NCBI GenBank assembly: GCA_900316575.1
Contig: ONDJ01000009.1
Coordinates: 1-64,000 of the forward strand
Direction: 5' to 3'
Source: an uncultured Prevotellaceae bacterium
GTDB lineage: Bacteria > Bacteroidota > Bacteroidia > Bacteroidales > Bacteroidaceae
Length of the DNA stretch: 64,000 nt
Shown here piece by piece: positions 16,182-24,628 of the stretch (the first letter of the stretch is position 1; each line of letters starts with the position of its first letter). The translations under genes were made by a program, and so were the position numbers. The notes beneath the pieces were generated by a model. It had not been told where the DNA came from. It saw only the letters and a program-made list of their open reading frames with translations, and did no database searches.

Positions 16182-18251
16182 ATGGCAAAGCAAGTAATTC
16201 TAAAACGGCTTACCCTTACAAACTTCAAGGGTTTGCGAAACGTGGCTATTGACTTCAACGGCAGCGTTACAACCATTTCGGGAAAGAATGGAACAGGAAA
16301 GACCACCGTAATAGACGGCTTTAATTGGCTTCTTTTCGGAAAGGACAGCAAAGGCAACAGCGACACAAAGTTTGGTATTAAGACCACCGACAAAAACGGC
16401 GCGTTCATTCCCCACCTCGATCATGAAGTTAGCGGAACGTTTGAAGTAACGGACACCGAGACAGGCGAAACCGAAACAAAGATTTTCCGCCGCGTATTGG
16501 TTGAGGAATGGAAGGAAGAGGTAAACGAAGATACAGGCGAAAGCCGCGAGTACCTCAAAGGACACCATACCAACTACTACTACAACGAAATGCCCCTAAA
16601 GACTAAGACGGAATACGACCGCATTGTAGCGGAGATTATCCCCGAAGCCGTCTTTAAGGTAATTACTAACCCTTCCTACTTCCTTACGCTTCATTGGCAG
16701 ACCCAGCGCGACATGCTTCTACAGATGGCTGGGGAGATTACCGACGAACAGGTAATAGGCAGCGACCCGAAGTTTGCCCGTTTGGTTGAACTTCTGCAGG
16801 GTAAGACTATAGAAGGTTACCAAGCTAAGATTAAGGAAGACCGCGCAAAGCTTGAAGCAGACCTCCAGCGAATACCCACCCGGATAGACGAAGTAACGCG
16901 AAACACGCCGCAGGAATTGGACTTTACGGCTTTGGAAGAGCAGCTTAGCAAGCTAAACGAAGAGTTCGACACCATAGACAGGGCTATGACTTCAAAAGCA
17001 GAAGCCAACCGCCAAGCATACGAAGAGAAGAGCCGGATCCAGCAGCAGATAAACGGCCTACGCCTTAAGCAGCAGAACGTACTGTTCGCAGCCCAGCAGA
17101 AGGCACGGGAAGAAGCACAGGAAACAAACCGCGCACACGACGAAGCCGTAAGGGAGACATCCTCTATTAACTTTACGGAAAAGCGGGTAGAAACGACATA
17201 CCAAGCAGAGACACGACGTTTGCACGGAGAGAAGGAACGCGCAGAACAGCTTATAGCAGAATACACTAAGAAACAGGACGAAACACGTAACAAGTGGTTC
17301 AGCATTAACGGCGAAGAGTTCAAGGACGGCGAAAGCTTGATTTGCCCGCTATTCAAACACGGATGCGCAGACACCGCAGCACTACAGCAGTATAACAGCA
17401 ACCAAATAGCAGCGCGCGAAAAGTTCTACGCAGACAAGGAAGACCGCCTTAACGCTATCACGAAGGAAGGCCAGCAGCTGGGCGAACAGATTAAGGCACA
17501 GCAGGAAGAAGCCTTTAGACTTTCAGGCGAGATTACAAAGCTTAACGAGAAACACGAAGCAGACATAGCAGACATCAAGGCACAGCGAGAAGCAGCAGTA
17601 GCGAAGATAGACGCGAACCCGCTAACAAATCCCCGCGAGGTCAAAGGCGAAGACGTACCCGAATGGGTAGAGCTGCAGAAGCAGATAGACCAGCTTAACA
17701 CCCAGCTACAGGAAGGAAGCGACCAACAGCAGGACAATACTACAGAACTTCGCCAGCAACGCGCAGAAGTACAGGCCAAGATAGACGCAACCAAAGCAGA
17801 CCTGCAGAAACGAGAGCAGATCGAGAAGGCGCAGAAGCGTATAGACGAGCTTAACCAGCAGAAGAAGGAGCTACAGAAGGCGAAGGCACAGCTACAGGGT
17901 AAGAAAGACCTGTTAGCAGACTTTGAACGCGCCAAAATGGACGAAGTAGAACGAAGGGTAAACGCCTTATTCCGCTACGTTCAGTTCAAGATGTACCGCC
18001 AGCAGATAGAAGACGAAAAGCAGGTAGCCGACTGCGTTTGCTACATTGACGGCGTAAGGTATGCAGACAAGAATAACGCAGGAAAGATTAACGCAGGGCT
18101 GGACGTGATTAACACCCTTTGCGGCTTCCACAAGGTAAACGCCCCGATATTTATCGACAACGCGGAGAGTGTAAACGAGTTTATACCCGTAGCCAGCCAG
18201 CTAATTACGCTTTCAGTCACTAACGGAGATTTCGCAGTAAAGAACCTATAA
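16182..18251 (+). CDS. SMC/Rad50-like ATPase (AAA_23), phage recombination
   Basis: The 689-aa product has a Walker A 'GKNGTGKTT' at 34-42, long coiled coils (about 190-400 and 440-600) around a central turn with 'CPLFKHGC', and a C-terminal ATPase half with 'APIFIDNAESV'. In that last motif Asn follows the Walker B Asp where SMC/Rad50 proteins usually have Glu. The hook-like turn has Cys-x6-Cys rather than Cys-x-x-Cys. It is followed two genes later by a RecT-like protein, so a DNA-end processing role in recombination or replication is inferred. Confidence 0.8.
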   Translation: MAKQVILKRLTLTNFKGLRNVAIDFNGSVTTISGKNGTGKTTVIDGFNWLLFGKDSKGNSDTKFGIKTTDKNGAFIPHLDHEVSGTFEVTDTETGETETKIFRRVLVEEWKEEVNEDTGESREYLKGHHTNYYYNEMPLKTKTEYDRIVAEIIPEAVFKVITNPSYFLTLHWQTQRDMLLQMAGEITDEQVIGSDPKFARLVELLQGKTIEGYQAKIKEDRAKLEADLQRIPTRIDEVTRNTPQELDFTALEEQLSKLNEEFDTIDRAMTSKAEANRQAYEEKSRIQQQINGLRLKQQNVLFAAQQKAREEAQETNRAHDEAVRETSSINFTEKRVETTYQAETRRLHGEKERAEQLIAEYTKKQDETRNKWFSINGEEFKDGESLICPLFKHGCADTAALQQYNSNQIAAREKFYADKEDRLNAITKEGQQLGEQIKAQQEEAFRLSGEITKLNEKHEADIADIKAQREAAVAKIDANPLTNPREVKGEDVPEWVELQKQIDQLNTQLQEGSDQQQDNTTELRQQRAEVQAKIDATKADLQKREQIEKAQKRIDELNQQKKELQKAKAQLQGKKDLLADFERAKMDEVERRVNALFRYVQFKMYRQQIEDEKQVADCVCYIDGVRYADKNNAGKINAGLDVINTLCGFHKVNAPIFIDNAESVNEFIPVASQLITLSVTNGDFAVKNL

Positions 18252-18287
18252 TTAACCCCATTTATTTACAATTAAAAAGTAAGACTT

Positions 18288-19082
18288 ATGGATTACAAGA
18301 AAATTAAAAGTTACGAAGCCGCTTGCAAGGCTTTAGGTTTGAAGCCTATCAGCGACGAAGTGTTTAACACATTTGGCGAAGACGCTAAGACCATGGCGGC
18401 TTACCACAAGTTAGCCGTTATTACGCGAGCCATTAACGACGGCTGGCAGCCCGATTGGAGCAACCGCGACGAACGGAAGTTCGAGCCTTATATGCACACC
18501 AATCCTGCCGGGCTTGCGTATGCGGCTGTGTATTACGCCCCTTCGTCTGCGGGTATGAATTTCGGCGCTCGCCTTTGCTTCCGCGACTACGAACGCGCCG
18601 CGTTTGCCGTTGAAACCTTTGGCGACAACCTTTATAAGGATTACTTCCGCCCGGACAACTACGGAGCCGCAAAGGAGCCGGAAGCCGCCGAAGACAGCAA
18701 GCAGAACAAAGAGAATGAGAACGGCGGCGACGGCGTGATACGCGAAGAGGACGACATGACAGACGCGCCCGACTTCTTGAAGAAGGTTGTAGAAATTTGC
18801 AAAAGCGAAATTCAGCCTTTGGCGGAAGCGGACTCAGACAACCGCGCTATCATTCTTATTGCCGTACAGGACAACGCAAAGGACAAAGACGGCAACGCAG
18901 GATTTGGTGCTACATTCGCAGTAGCAGGCAACGAAAGCGACCTTTCACGCGGTTTGGCTAACTTCTTGAAGCAGGAGAAATTCCATCCTATCATCAAGAA
19001 AGCCATCCTTCGCAACAAGTTTGACAGGATTTGCGAGGAAGGCGCGAAGGCAATGAAGGACATTTTAGACATTCTTAAATAA
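18288..19082 (+). CDS. Early phage protein carrying a DGR-type variable region
   Basis: The 264-aa product has no signal peptide. Residues 1-60 are helical ('YEAACKALGLKP'), then 'GWQPDWSNRDERKFEPY' leads into a C-type-lectin-like segment ending 'FGARLCFRDYERAAF' (about 73-105). The C-terminal 140 residues form a separate acidic and helical part. The segment encoded at 18507-18581 aligns without gaps to the variable end of the tail protein at 53501-54835. It sits between the SMC-like ATPase and the RecT-like gene, a surprising place for a diversified protein. Its function is unknown. Confidence 0.7.
   Translation: MDYKKIKSYEAACKALGLKPISDEVFNTFGEDAKTMAAYHKLAVITRAINDGWQPDWSNRDERKFEPYMHTNPAGLAYAAVYYAPSSAGMNFGARLCFRDYERAAFAVETFGDNLYKDYFRPDNYGAAKEPEAAEDSKQNKENENGGDGVIREEDDMTDAPDFLKKVVEICKSEIQPLAEADSDNRAIILIAVQDNAKDKDGNAGFGATFAVAGNESDLSRGLANFLKQEKFHPIIKKAILRNKFDRICEEGAKAMKDILDILK
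18507..18581 (+). other. DGR variable repeat candidate VR2
   Basis: This 75-nt in-frame segment aligns ungapped to 54746-54820 with 55 identities. Seventeen of the 20 differences are at first or second codon positions. Both ends are identical blocks (GCCGGGCTTGCG at the 5' end, CGCCTTTGCTT at the 3' end), as expected for homing boundaries. Confidence 0.6.
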
Positions 19083-19091
19083 TTCAGCTTT

Positions 19092-19907
19092 ATGGAACAG
19101 ACACAGACAAACAACACCTTACCTGCTACCGTAGTAGCAGCAAGGGAGCAATTCGAGCTGGCTTGTAAGGAAGCACAGGGATTGCAGATTATTAACAACT
19201 TCGGCGCAGCTTTCCAAGCCGTAAACGTCGTTAGCCTTCTTCGCCAAGCATTAACCGACGAAGTTATGGACGCAGTATTTATACCCCTTATGAACACTAA
19301 AATAGGGTTCTTAACGGACAGGAACGGAAGACCGAACAGCCGGGGAGAGGTTAAGCCACCTTACAGCAAGGAGATTGTACGCGACGCAGTAATAGACGCG
19401 GTAGCTATTGGATTGCTACCTACGGGCAACCAATTCAACATCATCGCGGAACGCATGTACCCGACAAAGGAAGGCTACACTTCCCTACTTCGCAAATTGG
19501 GCGTGAAATACTTTATCGAAGTAAGCTACGACAAGAGCCAAACGCAAGGCTTCGCGGAGATACCCTGTAAGATTACGTATCAGTACAACGGCGAAAAGAA
19601 CGGATTTTCGATTATTGCAACCGTCAAGAAGGATAGCTACAGCAGCCCCGACCAATTACGCGGCAAGGCAGAGCGCAGAGCCAAAAAAGCACTGTACGAA
19701 TACCTTACGGGCTGCGACTTTGGCGACGCAGACGAAGACTCCAGCCGTATAGTTGATGCCGTAGCCGAAGAGATACACGACGAAGCCAACAAAGGCGGAG
19801 TTATAAGCGCGGAGCAACCAGCACAGGAAGCACCAGCACCGAAGGCAGGACGCGCGGCTACTAAGGCAGCGGTAGAACCAAAGAAAGCTAATATCCCCGG
19901 CTTCTAA
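19092..19907 (+). CDS. recT: RecT-like single-strand annealing protein
   Basis: The 271-aa product has the RecT-type core, 'RDAVIDAVAIGLLPTGNQFNIIAERMYPTKEGYTSLLRKLG' (about 98-138), followed by beta-rich segments and 'LRGKAERRAKKALYEYL'. The C-terminal 50 residues are Ala/Glu-rich and probably disordered. It would anneal complementary single strands during phage recombination; likely partners are the SMC-like ATPase upstream and the SSB at 25052. It is separated from the VR2 gene by 9 nt. Confidence 0.75.
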   Translation: MEQTQTNNTLPATVVAAREQFELACKEAQGLQIINNFGAAFQAVNVVSLLRQALTDEVMDAVFIPLMNTKIGFLTDRNGRPNSRGEVKPPYSKEIVRDAVIDAVAIGLLPTGNQFNIIAERMYPTKEGYTSLLRKLGVKYFIEVSYDKSQTQGFAEIPCKITYQYNGEKNGFSIIATVKKDSYSSPDQLRGKAERRAKKALYEYLTGCDFGDADEDSSRIVDAVAEEIHDEANKGGVISAEQPAQEAPAPKAGRAATKAAVEPKKANIPGF

Positions 19908-19918
19908 TTGACAAGGTT

Positions 19919-20680
19919 ATGACGCTTCAAGTTATAGGTTCAAGTTCAGAGGGTAACGCCTACGTCATTCAGAACGTAGGCGAAGCCCTACTGCTTGAAG
20001 CAGGTATAAGCTTTAAGAAGGTTTTGCCAGCTTTGGACTACGACGTTAGCAAGGTGCAGGGCGTATTAGTTACCCACGAACACGGCGACCACGCAGGACA
20101 CCTCGGCGAAGTGTTAGGCTACGGCTTACCCGTCTTCGCCAGCAAGGGAACGATAGCAGGGGCGCAGAAGTTCAACAGGACAGACTACCAGCCCGTAGCC
20201 TTAGAAGGAAGCAGGGAAAGCGGCTACCAGCGTCTGCAGATTGGCGGTTTTACCGTTATACCATTCCCTACGGAACACGACGCTAACGAGCCTGTAGGCT
20301 TCTATATTTGGCACGAAGAGACAGGCGGCATCCTGTTCGCTACCGATACCTACTACTTGAAGAATAGGTTTGCAGGACTAAGCAATATACTTATAGAATG
20401 CAACTATAGCCAAGAGAAGTTAGAAGCCAACCTTATAGCCGGTAAGATTGACGCGGCGCGTTACAGAAGGGTACGGGAAAGCCACCTTAACTATACGACA
20501 TGCTTAGAGACGCTAAAGGCGAACGACTTAAGCAAGGTTTATAACATTGTGCTTATTCATACCAGCAGAGACAACGGAAACGCGCTAACCTTCCGCGAAG
20601 GAATAGCGAAGGCAACGGGAAAGACCGTTAGCGTAGCGAAGCCCGGCTTAGTATTGAACTTCAACAAAACACCTTTCTAA
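19919..20680 (+). CDS. MBL-fold metallohydrolase (YycJ/PhnP-like, probable nuclease)
   Basis: The 253-aa product starts 'LQVIGSSSEGNAYVI' and has the metal-binding motif 'THEHGDHAGH' at 52-61. Further ligands are likely in 'FPTEHDANEPVG' and 'FATDTYYL' and in the C-terminal 'VLIHTSRDNG'. Related bacterial and phage proteins are exonucleases or phosphodiesterases. Its location next to recT suggests the exonuclease partner of the annealing protein, which is an inference. Confidence 0.8.
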   Translation: MTLQVIGSSSEGNAYVIQNVGEALLLEAGISFKKVLPALDYDVSKVQGVLVTHEHGDHAGHLGEVLGYGLPVFASKGTIAGAQKFNRTDYQPVALEGSRESGYQRLQIGGFTVIPFPTEHDANEPVGFYIWHEETGGILFATDTYYLKNRFAGLSNILIECNYSQEKLEANLIAGKIDAARYRRVRESHLNYTTCLETLKANDLSKVYNIVLIHTSRDNGNALTFREGIAKATGKTVSVAKPGLVLNFNKTPF

Positions 20681-20681
20681 G

Positions 20682-21083
20682 ATGATTAAAGGATTTAGCA
20701 ACGAGACCAGCCCACTCAACGACTACGAACTGCGCGTTTTGCTACCCGTCATTTTGGCAGGTTTGAAGAACAAGCAGGGAAAGCGTAACGCGGTAACGAA
20801 CGGGTATATAATCGGACGCTTGAAGCAGCTGGGCTACAGGATCGACGCGCCGCGTTTGCGTAAGATTATAAACCACATCAGGACAAACGACCTTATACCG
20901 GGCTTAATAGCGACTTCCGAAGGCTACTTCTTAGCAGAAGACGAACAGGAGCTTATGGACTACGAAGACAGCCTAAGAGGACGCGAGGAAGCTATAAAGG
21001 CGGTTCGTTTGGCAATAGCGAGACAAAGGCGCATGCTTTACGAAGACGCGCACAGAGTAATACAAACAGAATTAAAATTTTGA
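20682..21083 (+). CDS. Phage protein with probable winged helix, unknown function
   Basis: The 133-aa product contains 'GRLKQLGYRIDAPRLRKIINHIRTNDLIPGLIATSEGYFLAEDEQEL', which fits a small winged-helix fold: helices, then a beta wing around 'ATSEGYFL'. A basic C-terminal helix follows. It starts 2 nt after the MBL gene, in the DNA-metabolism operon. Confidence 0.65.
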   Translation: MIKGFSNETSPLNDYELRVLLPVILAGLKNKQGKRNAVTNGYIIGRLKQLGYRIDAPRLRKIINHIRTNDLIPGLIATSEGYFLAEDEQELMDYEDSLRGREEAIKAVRLAIARQRRMLYEDAHRVIQTELKF

Positions 21084-21085
21084 AT

Positions 21086-21895
21086 ATGAACAAAAAAATT
21101 ACAGAGGTTCAGACACGCCTAACAGAAACGAAGTTTAGGAGTAACGACCCGAAGAAAATACAAGGCAAATACCTTGCTTCAAGAGCTTTGCGCTCATGGA
21201 AAGAAGACTTTATAGACGAATATACAGGCGAAATTGTCAGTATTGAGCGAAACGAAGAAATCATGAAACGCGGTACGTTCTTAACCCCGGAAAAGGTTAG
21301 CGAACTTAGCTTTTTCTTCCAGAGTGGCGACCTTAAAGACGTAGAGGTAACGACACAGGTAAGACCGGGAACTATTAACACGTTCTATAGAGATTGTTTG
21401 TGCGAAGCTACGGTTTATATTTTCCCGGCAGGGGTAAAGAAGTATTTACTTCACGCTATTTCGATCGGACAGGCTTACGACATTATGGCAGATTATATAG
21501 AACTATTCCAGCCCGGACAAAGTACAATTAGGGGCATAAAGTCTATGGGAGAGTATTCGTATATACACCCAAATAAAGAAACAGACGAAGACGAAATGCG
21601 GGATATTGTGCCATTCTATAAAGCACAGGGTAGTATAGTCTATTTAGACGAAGAGCACGACGAACTGCATCCGAGAAAGAAAACCTATAAGTTTGTACTA
21701 CAAGCTAACGACGTAAAGGAAGCTAACGACATTGTTAAGCAGCAGCTGGCGAAGGCAGAAAATACGCTTAAAGAGCAAGGCTGCAGAATACAGAAAGTTA
21801 GTACGATTGCAGCCCAGCCGTACCCGATAGCGGAAATAGTGCCACGCCAATTTAGCGAGGTTTATATTAAGCATTATTTAGAGAATGAGAAGTAA
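21086..21895 (+). CDS. Large early phage protein, unknown function
   Basis: The 269-aa product has no recognised domain. It has a basic N-terminal part ('TKFRSNDPKKIQGKYLASRALRSWKEDF'), a central beta-rich region ('CEATVYIFPAGVKKYLLHAISIGQAYDIMADYIELF') and a C-terminal helical part. ATG 21086 is used; TTG 21080 would overlap the preceding gene. It ends before the hairpin at 21903. Confidence 0.6.
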   Translation: MNKKITEVQTRLTETKFRSNDPKKIQGKYLASRALRSWKEDFIDEYTGEIVSIERNEEIMKRGTFLTPEKVSELSFFFQSGDLKDVEVTTQVRPGTINTFYRDCLCEATVYIFPAGVKKYLLHAISIGQAYDIMADYIELFQPGQSTIRGIKSMGEYSYIHPNKETDEDEMRDIVPFYKAQGSIVYLDEEHDELHPRKKTYKFVLQANDVKEANDIVKQQLAKAENTLKEQGCRIQKVSTIAAQPYPIAEIVPRQFSEVYIKHYLENEK

Positions 21896-21902
21896 CACTA
21901 AC

Positions 21903-21941
21903 AAGCCGCTGGGCAAGGCTACCCAGCAAGCCCAGCGGCTT
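21903..21941 (+). terminator. 12-bp perfect hairpin between early genes
   Basis: AAGCCGCTGGGC (21903-21914) pairs perfectly with 21930-21941 around a 15-nt loop. It has no T tract, so it is more likely an attenuator, processing site or protein-binding structure than a strong terminator. It ends 14 nt before the replication initiator ATG. Confidence 0.55.
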
Positions 21942-21955
21942 AAAACCGTAGAATT

Positions 21956-22861
21956 ATGGCAGCGTTAAGAAAATTACCTTACTTTCCCCTTTACGTCCAA
22001 GACTTCACGGGCGACGAAAGGCTGACAGGTTGCAGCCCGGCGGCTGTAGGTGTATATATTTTCTTGCTTTGCTTTTTGCACAAGTCCGAGACCTACGGAA
22101 AGCTGGTACTACGACCTAAAGACAGACTTACAGAAACCGAAATTTCGGAGTTAAAAAAGCTAATTGAAAGCAAAACCGAAAGCAAAACCGAAAGCAAAAT
22201 TATTCCATTTGCTAAGCGTTTGCAAAGGAACATGCCTTTTGAACTTCACGAAATAGCAACAGGTTTATGCGAGTTAGACGAAGAGCGAGTTATTACGATA
22301 GACGGCGAAGAGCTTTACCAGCGTCGTATGGTAAAAGACGGCGAAATAAGCCTAAAGCGCAGTATTAACGGCACTTTAGGCGGCAGACCAACAAAGGCTT
22401 CCGAACTTTCAAAAAGCAAAACAAAAAGCAAAACAAAAAGCAAAACAAAAAGCAAAACAAAAAGCAAATACAAAGCAAATACTGAATATGAAAATGAATA
22501 TGAAAATAATAATATAATAGATAGTGAAGAAAGGGATGCAGGGGAAGAAACACCAGCACCCGGAAGAGGTAAGGCTAAGACCTTCACGCCGCCAACCGTA
22601 GAGGAAGTAGAAGCATACTGCCGGGAGCGCGAAAACGGCATAGACGGGCAGGAGTTTGTAGACTTCTATACGGCTAACGGCTGGGTACAGGGCAAGCAGA
22701 GTAAGCCACTAAAGGATTGGAAGGCTTGCGTAAGAACATGGGAACGTAACGGAATAGCACCAAGGAAATATGGCACAGGAACAGCAGCAAACGCCACGGG
22801 TAGACCTTCAACGGTTCAAGGAGATACTACAGAGCCGCGTACCCGTCGCAGCACGATTTAG
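21956..22861 (+). CDS. Phage replication initiator / replisome organizer
   Basis: The 301-aa product has an N-terminal DUF1376-like part ('LPYFPLYVQDFTGDERLTGCSPAAVGVYIFLLCF', a winged helix). A middle linker has Lys-Ser-Lys-Thr repeats (about 150-172), and a C-terminal part ends around 'WKACVRTWERNG', as in DnaT/DnaD-type phage initiators. The linker DNA is a 12-bp iteron array followed by an AT-rich stretch, the layout of origins embedded in lambdoid O-type genes. The last 92 nt overlap the helicase-loader gene in another frame. Confidence 0.75.
   Translation: MAALRKLPYFPLYVQDFTGDERLTGCSPAAVGVYIFLLCFLHKSETYGKLVLRPKDRLTETEISELKKLIESKTESKTESKIIPFAKRLQRNMPFELHEIATGLCELDEERVITIDGEELYQRRMVKDGEISLKRSINGTLGGRPTKASELSKSKTKSKTKSKTKSKTKSKYKANTEYENEYENNNIIDSEERDAGEETPAPGRGKAKTFTPPTVEEVEAYCRERENGIDGQEFVDFYTANGWVQGKQSKPLKDWKACVRTWERNGIAPRKYGTGTAANATGRPSTVQGDTTEPRTRRSTI
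22166..22200 (+). repeat. Iteron-like repeats, upstream cluster
   Basis: Two copies of GAAAGCAAAACC and a partial third (22166, 22178, 22190) share the AAAGCAAAA core with the larger array at 22411-22469. They lie inside the initiator gene, 210 bp before the larger array. Confidence 0.6.
22411..22526 (+). repeat. Iteron array and AT-rich tract: candidate phage replication origin
   Basis: Four perfect tandem copies of AAAAAGCAAAAC (22411-22458) and a fifth partial copy to 22469 are followed by an AT-rich unwinding-like region to about 22526. The array encodes the Lys-Ser-Lys-Thr linker of the initiator itself. Other low-complexity Lys linkers are not usually exact DNA repeats, which favours a DNA-level role. 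Confidence 0.55.
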
Positions 22862-23450
22862 TATAGACGCGAGACACTACGCAGCGGACACAACCGAAAT
22901 GCTTACGGCTTGCTACGTCCACGAAGTAGAGCGACGCGGTAGGGTATTCCAAGACGATGAAGCAACGCGCCAGCATATAGCCAGCGTAGCGAAGTGGCTT
23001 ACCAACCCGCACGGGAAGCCCGGCCTGTTCCTGTATGGAAACCCCGGAAACGGGAAGACTACGTTAGCCCGTTCGATAGCCCAGCTTATAAGCCTTCTAT
23101 ACGGCCACGAATACCGCTACGAAGACAGGAAGGGCGTTTATTGCGTTTCAGCTTTGGAGCTTGCAGCCGTAGCGAAGGAAGACAACCAGCAGCGTATGCA
23201 GATTTTCAAGACTACGGAGCTTTTGCACATAGACGATGTAGGAACTGAACCCGCCAGCTTGAAGGTTTGGGGAAACGAGGTTAGCCCGCTAACCGATATC
23301 CTATACAGCCGTTACGACAAAGTGTTATACACCGTCATAACGTCCAACCTGTACGAAGACGATATTTACAAGCGATACGGCGAACGCATAGCCGACCGTT
23401 TCCGGGAGATGTTCGACTTTTTAAGTTTTGACAATAAAAGCTACAGATAG
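22770..23450 (+). CDS. DnaC-like helicase loader (AAA+ ATPase)
   Basis: The 226-aa product has Walker A 'GNPGNGKTT' at 90-98, Walker B 'LLHIDDVG', sensor-1-like 'VITSNL' and an Arg-rich segment 'RIADRFREMF' near the C terminus. It resembles DnaC/IstB-type ATPases, which load the host replicative helicase onto the phage origin. Its 5' end overlaps the initiator gene by 92 nt out of frame, so translation of the two is probably coupled. Confidence 0.88.
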   Translation: MAQEQQQTPRVDLQRFKEILQSRVPVAARFSIDARHYAADTTEMLTACYVHEVERRGRVFQDDEATRQHIASVAKWLTNPHGKPGLFLYGNPGNGKTTLARSIAQLISLLYGHEYRYEDRKGVYCVSALELAAVAKEDNQQRMQIFKTTELLHIDDVGTEPASLKVWGNEVSPLTDILYSRYDKVLYTVITSNLYEDDIYKRYGERIADRFREMFDFLSFDNKSYR

Positions 23451-23454
23451 CAAA

Positions 23455-24081
23455 ATGGGAAAGTACAAAGTTTATATTTCGGGTATGATAACAGGGCTAA
23501 GCCCGAAGGAATACGAACCCCTGTTCAACGTAGCCGAAACCGAACTAAAGGCGAAAGGCTACGACGTGGTAAACCCTTTGCAGATTGCAGCCAAGCTACA
23601 GGCGGAACACCCGGAAGAGTTAGACCCGAAGCGGCACAGCAAAGAGGATATATGGCGGACACACCTAAAGGCGGATATTCGGGAGCTTATGAAGTGTAGC
23701 GCAGTCTTCATGCTTGCAAATTGGGAGCTTAGCGAAGGCGCGACGCTTGAACATAAAATAGCCAAAGGGTTACGCCTGCCTATTCATTACGAAGTAGAAC
23801 CCCAGCACCGAGACATCAAGGAAGCAATAGAAGCGGCAATGGGCGTACCCTTCCGCATTATTGCCACCGACAGCAGGAAACGCTGGCACGTTTACGCCCG
23901 AATGATTTACGCGCACCATTGCAAAAAGGACGGCGACAACACGCAGCAGATAGCGATCGAGATTAAGCACGACGAAAGCAGTATTAGCTACTACCTTCGC
24001 CACTACGATACGGAGTACAAGTATAACAGGGAGTTCAGAAAAGCAGCCGAAAAGGTTGCAACGATGCTAACAAGAAACTAA
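23455..24081 (+). CDS. DUF4406 domain fused to a DnaA C-terminal-like helix-turn-helix
   Basis: The 208-aa product starts 'GKYKVYISGMITG', the opening of DUF4406 (nucleoside deoxyribosyltransferase-like Rossmann fold), with 'CSAVFMLANWELSEGATLEHKIAKGL' about 80-105. The C-terminal 75 residues ('RKRWHVYARMIYAHHC...NTQQIAIEIKHDESSISYYLRHY') match the pattern of the DnaA origin-binding domain IV. ATG 23455 is used because the nine residues before it overlap the previous gene. It may act in replication or nucleotide metabolism. Confidence 0.7.
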   Translation: MGKYKVYISGMITGLSPKEYEPLFNVAETELKAKGYDVVNPLQIAAKLQAEHPEELDPKRHSKEDIWRTHLKADIRELMKCSAVFMLANWELSEGATLEHKIAKGLRLPIHYEVEPQHRDIKEAIEAAMGVPFRIIATDSRKRWHVYARMIYAHHCKKDGDNTQQIAIEIKHDESSISYYLRHYDTEYKYNREFRKAAEKVATMLTRN

Positions 24082-24115
24082 GCACCAGCGAACAATAACG
24101 GGAAAGGACAGCTAT

Positions 24116-24628
24116 ATGGCAGCAAGACAGGAAAGCGTAAGCGATTGGATAGCACTCGCCAAAGCTTACGACAAGGCAGAAAAGGAACAGAAAGTAACGC
24201 CCTACGTCGTAGTAAGTCTTAAGAACAGGCGGACAAACGAAGAGCTTTACAGGTACGATTTACCGCGCGAAATGTTTTGGCGTTGGCATTGGGTTATAGA
24301 TTGGAGAGCCGCAAAGCTTCTTTGTCAGAATCCGAAAGACGGCATAAAACACGTCTTAAGCTTCTACGACAGGAAGACCGGGTTAGAATACGGGTTCGGT
24401 TCACTAATTAGCAAGCTAACCAGCGCGAAGGCAAACGCGACGATAGCAGCCAACAAGCTAAAGGAGTATATAGAACTGCAGCAAGGTAATATGTTCTTTA
24501 GCGAGACGGAAGACGAGATAGTAAACAAGTTCAAAGCCAAGATTTCGGCATACAAGGCAAAAGCCGCCGAGATCGAGGAAGAAATAAAAGCAAAGGTTCA
24601 AGAACTACAGCATGGCGAAAGAAAGTAA
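24116..24628 (+). CDS. Early phage protein with C-terminal coiled coil, unknown function
   Basis: The 170-aa product has a Trp-rich centre, 'REMFWRWHWVIDWRAAKLLCQNP', and a long C-terminal helix (about 105-168). No family is recognised. It has the ACAGCTAT leader and overlaps the next gene by 17 nt. Confidence 0.6.
   Translation: MAARQESVSDWIALAKAYDKAEKEQKVTPYVVVSLKNRRTNEELYRYDLPREMFWRWHWVIDWRAAKLLCQNPKDGIKHVLSFYDRKTGLEYGFGSLISKLTSAKANATIAANKLKEYIELQQGNMFFSETEDEIVNKFKAKISAYKAKAAEIEEEIKAKVQELQHGERK

Noticed and set aside
21080-21085. TTG start at 21080 for the 269-aa early protein
   Set aside because: ATG 21086 follows two codons later and avoids overlap with the previous stop.
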